The translations under genes were made by a program, and so were the position numbers. From positions 806,001 through 870,000 of the forward strand of contig NZ_BSOT01000006.1 of the NCBI RefSeq assembly GCF_030160655.1: DNA of 64,000 nt. The letters are read 5' to 3'. Positions 27,688-35,940 of the stretch are shown piece by piece (position 1 is the first letter of the stretch; each line of letters starts with the position of its first letter). The notes under the pieces are model-generated. The model had not been told where the DNA came from. It worked only from the letters and a program-made list of their open reading frames with translations, and ran no database searches. The stretch comes from Agaribacter marinus. Lineage in GTDB: Bacteria; Pseudomonadota; Gammaproteobacteria; Enterobacterales; Alteromonadaceae.

Positions 27688-29727
27688 CTAGGCAGAAGGA
27701 GGGTTGTTCTTCAACGAGTCATTCTTTGATGAGCCACTTTGCCCTAGAGCGGCCATAAGTGTTTCCATCAGTTGCGGATTGTCAGCGTTGTTTTTCAAAA
27801 ATTTACTAATAAGCGCTGTCATAGCTGTATCTTTGGCATTTCCGCTAGCGTTTCCGAAGCCTGCCACTAATTCTTTTGCATCCTCTACAAAGCTTGCTTC
27901 ACCGTTCATATGACCTTGGAAGGCAGTACTCAATGTATCAGACTTAGTGATAGTGCCATCAATGGCTTTGCCGACAGACAATGATTTTACAAAACTGTCG
28001 AAGTAAGCTGTGTCGCCACCGACAATATCAATATTCGCTTGTTTCAGCGCTTCTGCAAGCACAAGTGCTTGGTGAGAGGCTATATCCACATTGGTTTCAA
28101 TAGATTTAAGAATTTGTTCATGCTGTTTGTCGAGGCGCATTCTAAATTCTTCGTGCGCTTTTTGTTCGTCAGACATGGTGGCCATTGCTGCAAATTTCTT
28201 TGTCATACCATCAGCTTCAGCCTCGGCTTTCTTCGCCATTACTTCAGCTTCTGCGGTACCGCCTTTTTCAATTGCTTCAGCCATGGCTTCTTTCACACGC
28301 ACTTCGGCCATACCTTCTGCTTCTTGCGCTCTCGCTTTGGCTTCCATTACTTTGGCATGTGCTAGGCCGTCAGCGGCACTAATCGCCTCTAAACCTTGTG
28401 CTTCTTTTTGTTGCGCCTCTGCTTGCTTTTGAGCAACATCGAGGTCTGCATTTGCCGTAATGGATTTTTCTTTCGCGTGGAATTCTGCCGCTTTTTCAGC
28501 CGCTTCTGCTGCTTTAATGTCTTTAACTAACGATTGTTCAGCTTCGGCTTCTGCTTGAATCACTTTGGCCTTTTTCTGACGCTCAGCTTCGGACACTACG
28601 CGTAATTCATTAATTTCTTCTTCGCGCTCAGCAACGGTTTTATCTACCTCAACACGGCTTCTGATAACTTCAGCAATTTCACGTTTTTCGTGTTCGATAA
28701 GTTTTTCGTTCGCAATACGTTGAAGCGATGCTTCTTTTTCACGCTCAATTGTTTCAAGCTCTCTAGCTTTAATTACGCGCTCTTCTTCGATGGCGACTGC
28801 ACGCAAACGATTGTTTTCTGCTACTTCGACCTCACGCTTTTTATTTTGTTCTTGTACTTCAATTTCTTGCTCCGCTAATACTCTTGCTTGTTCAGCCTTT
28901 AAATGTTCTTCATGCTGGACGCGCTCCATTTCCGCCTTTTCACGGGACCGTACGGTTTCAACTTCACGTTCTTGCTTCGCTTCAGCATCGGCTTCCTGAC
29001 GCTCTAGCTCTAATATGGCTTCACGTGTCTCAACGTCTTTTCGTTTGATTTTCATTTCTTCATCGCGTTGGAAAACGTTGGTTTGAATATGTTGTTCAGC
29101 GGTCAACTCGGTGATTTTGCGAATACCTTGTGAATCCAAGATATTGTTTGGATCGAGTTTCTCAATGGGCGTTTGCTCTAGATAATCAATTGCGACATCT
29201 TCCAGTACGTAACCGTTTAAGTCTGTCCCAATGTTATCGATAATCATGTCTCTGAAATTGTCGCGTTTTGCATATAGGTCTTCAAATTCAAGCGACTTAC
29301 CGACAGTTTTTAATGCTTCAGAAAATTTAGCACTAAATAAATCTTCCAATGTGGCAATGTTTGATGCGCGTTCACAACCAATGGCTTGCGCTACCTTTAA
29401 TACGTCATCACGGTTTTTGTTTACCTTTACGAAAAAGCCTACTTTTATATCTGCTCGAATATTGTCTTTACAGATAAGCCCGTCTGAGCCGCTTCTGTCA
29501 ACTTCGATTGTCTTCAATGAAATATCCATGATTTCCAGCTTATGAAAAACAGGGACAACGACGCCTCCTGTAAACGTCACTTTAGGCTCAGAACGCATGG
29601 TATTTACAATCATTGCTCGTCCTTGTTCTACTTTTTTATACAGACGTGCCAGCATAAAGATGATTGCTAAAAAGGATACGACGACGGCAATCGCCACAGA
29701 TGCCCAGAAAAATAATGTTTCGCTCAT
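27688..29727 (-). CDS. yqiK: Flotillin family protein YqiK
   Basis: A 679-residue flotillin, longer than E. coli YqiK (553). It has an N-terminal membrane helix (about residues 7-27, FFWASVAIAVVVSFLAIIFM), an SPFH/PHB domain (about 30-200, with RSGSDGLICKDNIRADIKVGFFVKVN and GYVLEDVAIDYLEQTPIEKLDP), a very long Glu/Ala/Arg/Lys coiled coil (about 215-530) and a C-terminal flotillin tail with a polar Ser/Asn/Lys end. Flotillins oligomerise at the inner membrane, organise microdomains and tether other complexes. A good AAGGAG precedes the ATG. It is 45 bp downstream of yqiJ and 40 bp upstream of the DUF3686 ATPase gene, so it is the probable membrane scaffold for that ATPase. The antisense reading frames across it only reflect its low-complexity coil. 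Confidence 0.92.
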   Translation of the reverse strand: MSETLFFWASVAIAVVVSFLAIIFMLARLYKKVEQGRAMIVNTMRSEPKVTFTGGVVVPVFHKLEIMDISLKTIEVDRSGSDGLICKDNIRADIKVGFFVKVNKNRDDVLKVAQAIGCERASNIATLEDLFSAKFSEALKTVGKSLEFEDLYAKRDNFRDMIIDNIGTDLNGYVLEDVAIDYLEQTPIEKLDPNNILDSQGIRKITELTAEQHIQTNVFQRDEEMKIKRKDVETREAILELERQEADAEAKQEREVETVRSREKAEMERVQHEEHLKAEQARVLAEQEIEVQEQNKKREVEVAENNRLRAVAIEEERVIKARELETIEREKEASLQRIANEKLIEHEKREIAEVIRSRVEVDKTVAEREEEINELRVVSEAERQKKAKVIQAEAEAEQSLVKDIKAAEAAEKAAEFHAKEKSITANADLDVAQKQAEAQQKEAQGLEAISAADGLAHAKVMEAKARAQEAEGMAEVRVKEAMAEAIEKGGTAEAEVMAKKAEAEADGMTKKFAAMATMSDEQKAHEEFRMRLDKQHEQILKSIETNVDIASHQALVLAEALKQANIDIVGGDTAYFDSFVKSLSVGKAIDGTITKSDTLSTAFQGHMNGEASFVEDAKELVAGFGNASGNAKDTAMTALISKFLKNNADNPQLMETLMAALGQSGSSKNDSLKNNPPSA

Positions 29728-29772
29728 GAGTTTGCTCCTTAAACTGCTAAATTAGGTATTTTCGGCAAATAT

Positions 29773-30411
29773 TTAATTATGTTGGATGGAATGGGTGCCC
29801 ATTAATTCACTTTCTGTCACCACAATATATATATCTTTTTCTTTATCAAAGTCTATCAACACGACGAGCGAACCACCGGGTATAACTTCACCTGGTGAGG
29901 TTCGTACGCTGTATATCATGCCATCTTCGGCCCTTGCTTGCCCAAAAGACTCGGTGACGGTTTGTGTTGTAACGGTGCACACGGTGCCAATAAGTTCAGA
30001 TTTTTGAATTGCTTCATGTGTCTTAAAAAATTGACGCATGGGTTTACTAGAAATGGCGGCTAGCGGGATAGCGACAACAAACGCTAATACAACAATAATG
30101 AGGCCAGTGGCAGTCGCCGTGATTACGCCATCAAATAATGGTGATATATATTTTTTTGCTAAATAAGCAAAAACAAACCCGTAGAGTTCAATGAGGGTGA
30201 TCGCAACCGTCAGCGGAACGCCATCAAGCCCAAGTGACTCAAGAAAGGAAGAACCTGTGCCTTCAGAAGATTCTGTATCTCCTGAGCCATCGAGTATTTC
30301 TATGTCGATGGCACCAAGTAGCGCAATTATCCAAAACACAATCATAATCATGAGAGGAACAGTAAACGCAACAATTGGAAAGCTAAATATATAGTCTAGA
30401 AATAAGTCCAT
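29773..30411 (-). CDS. yqiJ: YqiJ-like membrane protein with OB-fold (NfeD-like) domain
   Basis: A 212-residue protein close in length to E. coli YqiJ (209). It has an N-terminal helix (about 10-33), an acidic Gly/Ser loop (ILDGSGDTESSEGTGSS), two further helices (about 65-90 and 95-122, TATGLIIVVLAFVVAIPLAA) and a C-terminal OB-fold of the NfeD/YuaF type (about 135-205, ELIGTVCTVTTQTVTESFG to LVVLIDFDKEKDIYIVVTE). YqiJ/YuaF/NfeD proteins pair with flotillins and bind them in the membrane. This is the first gene of the leftward yqiJ-yqiK-ATPase-small protein operon; the 277-bp divergent region to the sulfatase must hold its promoter, which I could not pin down. Confidence 0.9.
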   Translation of the reverse strand: MDLFLDYIFSFPIVAFTVPLMIMIVFWIIALLGAIDIEILDGSGDTESSEGTGSSFLESLGLDGVPLTVAITLIELYGFVFAYLAKKYISPLFDGVITATATGLIIVVLAFVVAIPLAAISSKPMRQFFKTHEAIQKSELIGTVCTVTTQTVTESFGQARAEDGMIYSVRTSPGEVIPGGSLVVLIDFDKEKDIYIVVTESELMGTHSIQHN

Positions 30412-30688
30412 TTTACTAGTGTTTTAATCCTTAAATTAATACTGCATACACGCACAAGTCGATATATTTAAGGTGTAAAACTACCCCGACAATAATTTAC
30501 TGTCAACGAATTTGACACAGAGTAATTCTATTCCTATGTCTTTACAGCTTATTTTTTCTTGTCGTTGTCTTTTCGACGTTTCAACTGCTATCAGCATTCT
30601 TTGTTTGTGTGATATGCTTTTTTTCAAATATATACCTTGTATTTTCGTGCATTTGCGATTGTGCGATCAGTGATGGAGTGTTAGATAC

Positions 30689-32839
30689 ATGCTAAAAATG
30701 ATGGCCGGAGTAGTGATAATGTGTTTATCACTGTCGACAGCTTTTGCGACAGATAAGAAGCCTAATATCGTATTTATTCTTGCCGATGATTTAGGATGGT
30801 CAGACACCTCTCTTTACACGCAGAATGACTTTTACGAGACGCCTAACATTGAACGGCTTGCCAGTATCGGCGTAACATTTACGCATTCGTATACAAATAG
30901 CCCTGTGTGCTCACCTACAAGAGCGTCAATATTGACTGGTCAAACACCTGCCAGACATGGTTCGACTGAGCCAGCGCATGGCTCCGATACTTTGCGACTT
31001 CGAGCGACGATTAATCGCACAGCGGCATCTAGCAGAAAGTCCGTTCGGCCAATGACGGCGACTCGTTTAGACACTGCGCTGCCAACACTTTCCAGTTTAT
31101 TGAAGCAAGATGGCTATCAAACCGCACATTTTGGCAAATGGCACTTAGGTGCTGAGCCTTATAGCGCCCTAGACCATGGTTTTGATATTGATATTCCGCA
31201 TTATGAAGGTTCGGGCCCCGCGGGAGGTTATTTAGCCCCTTGGCGGTTTGCTCCCAATTTACAGCCGCAACCAAAAGGGCAACATATAGATATTCGTTTG
31301 GCGGAGGAAGCCAGCAAGTGGCTACGTGACCTGAATGATGATGCCCCTTTTTATTTGAATTTTTGGACGTTTTCCGTGCACTCGCCATTTAATGCTGCCT
31401 CAGATTATGTCGAATATTTCAGGTCAAAAGTGTCTCCCTACAATAGTCAGCAAAGCCCGACATATGCGGCAATGGTTAAGCATTTCGACGATAGTATTGG
31501 GATTTTACTTGATACGCTTGAACAAGAGAACTTGTTGGATAATACGATCATTGTTTTCTCCTCCGATAATGGTGGCAATCATTATTCTGAGGTGGATGAT
31601 GTTAGACCAACGAGTAATTTGCCGTTTCGTTATGGTAAAGCGACAAATTTTGAGGGCGGTATGCGCGTGCCAACCATCATTTACTGGCCTGAACTGCACA
31701 ATCAGTCGCATGCGGTGTCGACACCAATACAGTCGGTAGACTTTTTTCCAACACTCTTGAATGGCGCTGGGGTTACGTGGCCAGCATCTCATGTTGTTGA
31801 CGGCGTTGATATTAGACCATTGCTTTCTGGTGACGCTATTGAAGAACAAGCCATCATTAATTACTACCCAGCGGAACCAAGAACGAGTCATCCCGGTTGG
31901 ATGCCTGCATCTGCCAGTGTCATATTTGAAAACTGGAAACTAATAAAGACGTTTCACTATGGGTTACCAAGTGGCGATTTATACCACCTATATGATTTAT
32001 CGAAAGATTTTGGCGAACGAACGAGCATTGCAGAACAGTATCCAGATAAGGTGGCATTGCTTGAATCTATCCTAGACGCGCATCTAGACGATAGTTTTGC
32101 AATAGTGCCAGCACAAAATCCAAATTATGTTGAGGGGGCGTTTGACTATGGCTTAATTGACCGTACCCTAAATGGCGTATTTTTACATCCTGACGCTGAA
32201 TTGCCGAAGGTCAGCGGTAGAAGTATCCCACAAACTGCTTCTGTAGGCGATGTGGTCGAAATCAAGTTGCAAAGTGATGATATAGCGACGCTTCAAAATT
32301 TGACTTATGAGCAGTATGTTGGCCCAAAAGTGAATATTGAGAAAGTTGACGAGAACACCCTTCGATATCTAGCACCGGAGGTGTATACAGAAACATTTAT
32401 TGGTGTGGCGCTCTTGAATAATGATGATTCACCTGCTTTTACGTTTACTAAAATTAGCCCTACTGAAATTGAACCAAGCATAAGTGCAAGACCAAATTCG
32501 CAAGAAATTGCAAAGGGCGATATCTTGGTTATTGATGTGCAAGCGGTCGACTTAAACTTAGAAATATTAGACGTTTCGGTAGAAAGTGACTTAGGCGGTG
32601 TTGTATTACCTACCCCACCAGTAAGAGGGCAATACGAAGTGATGATTCCTGCAGATACACAGGCGACTGAAATGACAATAACGTTTTCGGTGACTGACGG
32701 TAAGGCGAGTGATTCAACAAGCGTCACTATTCCAATAAAAGAGCCTAGCGCTGGTGGGAGCACTTCCTATTTAACGCTATTGTTGATTTTGTATATTTCA
32801 TTTTGGCGATTAAAGATAGGTAGGTTTTTTAATCGTTGA
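30689..32839 (+). CDS. Secreted formylglycine-dependent sulfatase with GlyGly-CTERM-like tail
   Basis: A 716-residue S1-type sulfatase. Signal peptide about 1-20 (MLKMMAGVVIMCLSLSTAFA). Metal-binding D33 and D34 lie in FILADDLGWSD. The formylglycine motif is CSPTR with C74, to be matured by an anaerobic or FGE-type system not seen here. Downstream marks are HFGKWHLG, SDNGG and FEGGMRVPTIIYWP. Residues about 540-680 are extra beta-sandwich (Ig-like) repeats. The end is PSAGGSTSYLTLLLILYISF followed by WRLKIGRFFNR: Gly-Gly, a hydrophobic helix, then basic residues, like a GlyGly-CTERM sorting signal recognised by rhombosortase. It should be an exported, surface-retained enzyme removing sulfate from a sulfated polysaccharide such as an algal glycan. 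Monocistronic and divergent from yqiJ. Confidence 0.9.
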   Translation: MLKMMAGVVIMCLSLSTAFATDKKPNIVFILADDLGWSDTSLYTQNDFYETPNIERLASIGVTFTHSYTNSPVCSPTRASILTGQTPARHGSTEPAHGSDTLRLRATINRTAASSRKSVRPMTATRLDTALPTLSSLLKQDGYQTAHFGKWHLGAEPYSALDHGFDIDIPHYEGSGPAGGYLAPWRFAPNLQPQPKGQHIDIRLAEEASKWLRDLNDDAPFYLNFWTFSVHSPFNAASDYVEYFRSKVSPYNSQQSPTYAAMVKHFDDSIGILLDTLEQENLLDNTIIVFSSDNGGNHYSEVDDVRPTSNLPFRYGKATNFEGGMRVPTIIYWPELHNQSHAVSTPIQSVDFFPTLLNGAGVTWPASHVVDGVDIRPLLSGDAIEEQAIINYYPAEPRTSHPGWMPASASVIFENWKLIKTFHYGLPSGDLYHLYDLSKDFGERTSIAEQYPDKVALLESILDAHLDDSFAIVPAQNPNYVEGAFDYGLIDRTLNGVFLHPDAELPKVSGRSIPQTASVGDVVEIKLQSDDIATLQNLTYEQYVGPKVNIEKVDENTLRYLAPEVYTETFIGVALLNNDDSPAFTFTKISPTEIEPSISARPNSQEIAKGDILVIDVQAVDLNLEILDVSVESDLGGVVLPTPPVRGQYEVMIPADTQATEMTITFSVTDGKASDSTSVTIPIKEPSAGGSTSYLTLLLILYISFWRLKIGRFFNR

Positions 32840-32917
32840 AAATGCTACATGTGTTTTTATTTAATAAATAGAGTCATAGTTGACCTGCGCAAACAACACG
32901 GTAAATGTATTTTATTG

Positions 32918-32931
32918 ACATTGAGGTGACA
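32918..32931 (+). promoter_or_regulatory. Shared 14-bp motif upstream of the vxrA-like gene
   Basis: ACATTGAGGTGACA lies 55 bp before the proposed start of the sensor kinase gene. The identical 14 bp recur at 35871-35884, 56 bp before the glycosidase gene. Equal sequence and equal distance suggest a binding site for one regulator, plausibly the VxrB-like protein encoded between them. Confidence 0.5.
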
Positions 32932-32986
32932 AAACGCAACAAGAAAACACTAGGATACATTTATACAACTCGGAGACTGATTACTT

Positions 32987-34378
32987 CTGGCTATATTAAT
33001 TCGCTGGCTTACTGTTTTTTTTGCATGCCTCATCTCTACGCCATTGCATGCGTCCACTTTACATGAAAAATGGTCACAACTTTATCAACAAGGTATGGCG
33101 GTTGGCACGGTTGCGTTAGCGCATGCAGATCTTGCTCGATACCCTCAAGAATTACTCGTATCAAGTGCTCAGTATCCAGATTTTTCAAGTTATTCATGGT
33201 ATGACTTAACGCAGTTGTATCACATCAAAAATACATGTGCCTTCAGTGGCGAGATTAGCGCACATCTTAGCGCTGCTGTCGAATTCGAGTTAAAATTATG
33301 TAAAAGTCAACACGTTTCAACCAAATGGTTTAAAACAAACGCAGTACTTCACCCTGCTGGCGGCAGTTTTGCCGAAAGGTATCTCGCTATTAACCCTTTA
33401 GCTAGCAACCGCTCTTCACTAGAATATTTGCTGTCAGCAGATAACCCTAAACATCCGTTGAATAGCGTGTTTGTCGATATTAGTACTGAGGGACGAGATG
33501 CACTTTTGAACGGATATCGGGCATGGTTGAGTCAGGAGGCTCTTTGGCTCAATAGTGAGAGTGCTTGGTTAAAGTTACCAAACAACACTTGGCAGCCTCT
33601 GGCGAAAAAATTGAATATTACTTTGAAGGCTGATCATTGCGGATATACGTATACTAATCTGTGTATTGCTGAATTAAATTATTTTAACCAGACATTGACT
33701 ATCGCATCGGTAATGGTTTGCTGTTTACTTACAATTTTACTTACCGTGGCTCTTCATCAGAAACGAGTACAACGTGAGACAAAAAGAATTGTATTGCAGC
33801 TATTGACTCATGAATTGCGTACGCCGATTGCCAGTTTAGGAGTGACAATTGAAATAATGCGGGAGGAGTTTGATAACTTAAATAGAAAGGCTCAGTTATC
33901 CACGTGGCGTTTACTTGAAGACTATCAGCGTCTGTCTCAAGTAATACAAGCGAGTAAAGGATATTTACACGCAAATCGAAGTAGTGACATCGATACTCAA
34001 GAAGTGGCTCTTAGTGAATGGATGACACACGTATGTGACAAGAATGATCTTTACTACTCATTGGATGGGGATCACACCTTAGTTCTGCCGTATTATTGGT
34101 TAACGATATGTTTAAATAACTTGATAATAAATGCAAAACAACATGGTAAGCCACCTTTCCGTATCTATGTTACGACACATCAATATGTAACAGTTACGGT
34201 ATCAGATGCCGGTATTTTTCCTTCATTTAGTCAGCGTTTTTTTAAAAAGAAAGTGACAAAAGATATACATAATATGGGTATCGGTTTGAATCTCGTTCAA
34301 CATCTAATGACAAGGTTGGGAGGAAGGTTGATATTTAAGAAAAATCCGACTCGAATTAGTCTTAGGTTGCCAAGATGA
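32987..34378 (+). CDS. vxrA: VxrA/WigK-like sensor histidine kinase (DUF3404)
   Basis: Translation from the first standard start (TTG 33044) lacks a signal peptide. Reading upstream in frame to the stop at 32978 reveals a perfect one from CTG 32987: LAILIRWLTVFFACLISTPL then HA (Leu read as Met). GGAG at 32972-32975 is the only Shine-Dalgarno. I therefore propose a non-AUG start at or near 32987, giving 463 residues. Next come a DUF3404 periplasmic sensor domain (about 22-225, with YPQELLVSSAQYPDFSSYSWYDL), a membrane helix (about 237-259), the H-box LTHELRTPIAS (H275), and an ATPase domain with NNLIINAKQHG and MGIGLNLVQHL. The D-A-G box is weak (SDAGIFPS). In Vibrio, VxrAB (WigKR) senses cell-wall damage and controls wall synthesis, biofilm and T6SS. 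It overlaps the next gene by 4 bp. Confidence 0.85.
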   Translation: MAILIRWLTVFFACLISTPLHASTLHEKWSQLYQQGMAVGTVALAHADLARYPQELLVSSAQYPDFSSYSWYDLTQLYHIKNTCAFSGEISAHLSAAVEFELKLCKSQHVSTKWFKTNAVLHPAGGSFAERYLAINPLASNRSSLEYLLSADNPKHPLNSVFVDISTEGRDALLNGYRAWLSQEALWLNSESAWLKLPNNTWQPLAKKLNITLKADHCGYTYTNLCIAELNYFNQTLTIASVMVCCLLTILLTVALHQKRVQRETKRIVLQLLTHELRTPIASLGVTIEIMREEFDNLNRKAQLSTWRLLEDYQRLSQVIQASKGYLHANRSSDIDTQEVALSEWMTHVCDKNDLYYSLDGDHTLVLPYYWLTICLNNLIINAKQHGKPPFRIYVTTHQYVTVTVSDAGIFPSFSQRFFKKKVTKDIHNMGIGLNLVQHLMTRLGGRLIFKKNPTRISLRLPR

Positions 34379-35022
34379 ATTCGATCTTGCTTGTGGAAGA
34401 CGACGAACTTTTAGGTCATGGTTTGAGTCTGTATTTAAATTCGAAGGGGTATACTTGTTGTTGGGTTACTAACGCAACGGATACTAATGAATATTGGTTT
34501 CATGCAGATCTTGTTATTTTGGACCGTCAGCTTCAAGATGGAGATAGCTTAAGGCACTTACCCGGTTGGCTTATGCAAAAAGCATTACCCGTTATTATAT
34601 TAACCGCTAAAGTTGATATTGAGAACCGAGTCGAAGGTTTAATGCTCGGCGCTAAAGATTATATGACCAAACCATTTGCTCAGGAAGAGCTGCTGGCTAG
34701 AATTATCGCGCATTTACGTCCGTTGGGTGCTAGTCTTTTGGAATATAAGTCGCTCCAAATTGATGTATCGAGCAGAACTGTCAAATGTGCAGGCGAAAGA
34801 GTAAATTTAAAGCCTAAAGAGTTCGACTTATTGTTACTTCTTCTTCAAAACCCAGGGCGGGTGTTTCATCGAGATGAGCTACTCAATAAAATATGGGGTT
34901 ACCGGTCTTTTCCTTCCACACGAACTGTCGACAACCATATTTTACATTTACGACAGGCTTTCCCTTGTCTGGAAGTTGAAACTCACCGTGGTATCGGATA
35001 TCGCTTAACGGCAGCTAAATGA
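34375..35022 (+). CDS. vxrB: VxrB/WigR-like OmpR-family response regulator
   Basis: A 215-residue regulator whose ATG overlaps the kinase stop (ATGA), so translation is coupled. The receiver domain covers about 1-115: D9 and D10 in the acidic pocket, phosphoacceptor D50 in VILDRQL, T77 in ILTAK, K99 in MTKPF. The OmpR/PhoB winged-helix domain covers about 122-212, with NLKPKEFDLLLLLLQNPGRVF and TRTVDNHILHLRQAF for the recognition helix. It should be phosphorylated by the upstream kinase and bind direct or inverted repeats near target promoters. The 14-bp motif found upstream of this operon and of the glycosidase gene is a candidate target. Confidence 0.9.
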   Translation: MNSILLVEDDELLGHGLSLYLNSKGYTCCWVTNATDTNEYWFHADLVILDRQLQDGDSLRHLPGWLMQKALPVIILTAKVDIENRVEGLMLGAKDYMTKPFAQEELLARIIAHLRPLGASLLEYKSLQIDVSSRTVKCAGERVNLKPKEFDLLLLLLQNPGRVFHRDELLNKIWGYRSFPSTRTVDNHILHLRQAFPCLEVETHRGIGYRLTAAK

Positions 35023-35864
35023 ATAAAACAATATTGGGTCTCATTATTTTCTTACTAACCGCAGATTCCTTAGGCGCTGCTCGTGATAGTGAGTGGTTCA
35101 TGAGAACACCTATGCAGAAGTCTTTCAATGCGCTAATGATTAAACAACCTAAGGTGGCTTGGTGGGAGCTGGTTTCTGCGTTAAATCGACATGATATTGC
35201 CGTTGAACATTGGCTTCCTCTGAAGGAGACTATTTTAAAAGAAAGTAATTGCGGTCAAATTTTATACAACGCATTCGGCAATCTAAATAAAGGTTTTAAA
35301 CTTTCAATTATAAGTCGACAAGGCTTCTCCAATCAGGGCTATCAAATAAAGTTATCTATCGACCAGAAGACGATAAATGGCTCGTTTCAACTGCTATCGC
35401 CAAAAAAGGAAGTAGTGTTATCGGGTGGTATTGACGAGGATGCTTCATATCAAGAGTGGGAAACAGATGAATTACTAATAAAGCCTATTGCTGGACTCTA
35501 CTACTTAACATTCAATGGCTTTGAAACTCCTATTGTTGTTTCTAACTACCACTCTGAACGTTGGCTGGAACGAATTACTCAATTTAGCGACAAAATATCA
35601 GTGTCGCTTCCAAATTTGGCTAATGGTTGCGATCCAGCAACAACGGGCTTTCATTGGTTCAATGAAGATTACCAACAAATAGGTAAAAAAATCATTGCTA
35701 ACGTTGAAGGAAATACAGTAAAAGTTTCGCCTGCAAAAATTCCTCACGGTGCAGAATTTTTAAGTGTTTCCGCACTTATTTATGAGTTACAGTCGGGCGT
35801 CAGAGTAGAATATATTCACCGAATATCAATGCCATTTGCCCTTTATGTAGAAGACGACAATTGA
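35019..35864 (+). CDS. vxrC: VxrC-like DUF2861 protein
   Basis: A 281-residue exported protein; its ATG overlaps the regulator stop by 4 bp. The signal peptide is about residues 1-20 (NKTILGLIIFLLTADSLGAA). The body matches the DUF2861 family, which in Vibrio follows the VxrAB pair as VxrC: FMRTPMQKSFNALMIKQPKVAW near the N-terminus, then beta-rich segments KGFKLSIISRQGFSNQGYQIKL and TTGFHWFNEDYQQIGKKII. The role is unknown; a periplasmic partner of the sensor is the usual guess. The match supports orthology of the whole three-gene operon to vxrABC; I do not recognise vxrD or vxrE here. Confidence 0.85.
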   Translation: MNKTILGLIIFLLTADSLGAARDSEWFMRTPMQKSFNALMIKQPKVAWWELVSALNRHDIAVEHWLPLKETILKESNCGQILYNAFGNLNKGFKLSIISRQGFSNQGYQIKLSIDQKTINGSFQLLSPKKEVVLSGGIDEDASYQEWETDELLIKPIAGLYYLTFNGFETPIVVSNYHSERWLERITQFSDKISVSLPNLANGCDPATTGFHWFNEDYQQIGKKIIANVEGNTVKVSPAKIPHGAEFLSVSALIYELQSGVRVEYIHRISMPFALYVEDDN

Positions 35865-35870
35865 GTATTT

Positions 35871-35884
35871 ACATTGAGGTGACA
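35871..35884 (+). promoter_or_regulatory. Shared 14-bp motif upstream of the glycosidase-like gene
   Basis: This is the second copy of ACATTGAGGTGACA, identical to 32918-32931, starting 7 bp after the vxrC-like stop codon and ending 56 bp before the next ATG. It gives the glycosidase gene its own likely promoter even though it lies directly downstream of the vxr operon. Confidence 0.5.
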
Positions 35885-35940
35885 CGTTTGATTGACTAAG
35901 CATGTGAAATTGGAATATTCGAAAATATTGGAATCAATGC

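Noticed and set aside
28039-28432. Several plus-strand open frames opposite yqiK
   Set aside because: They mirror the Ala/Glu/Lys coiled coil of the flotillin on the other strand and have Cys/Phe/Ser-rich low-complexity composition with no ribosome sites. They are shadows.
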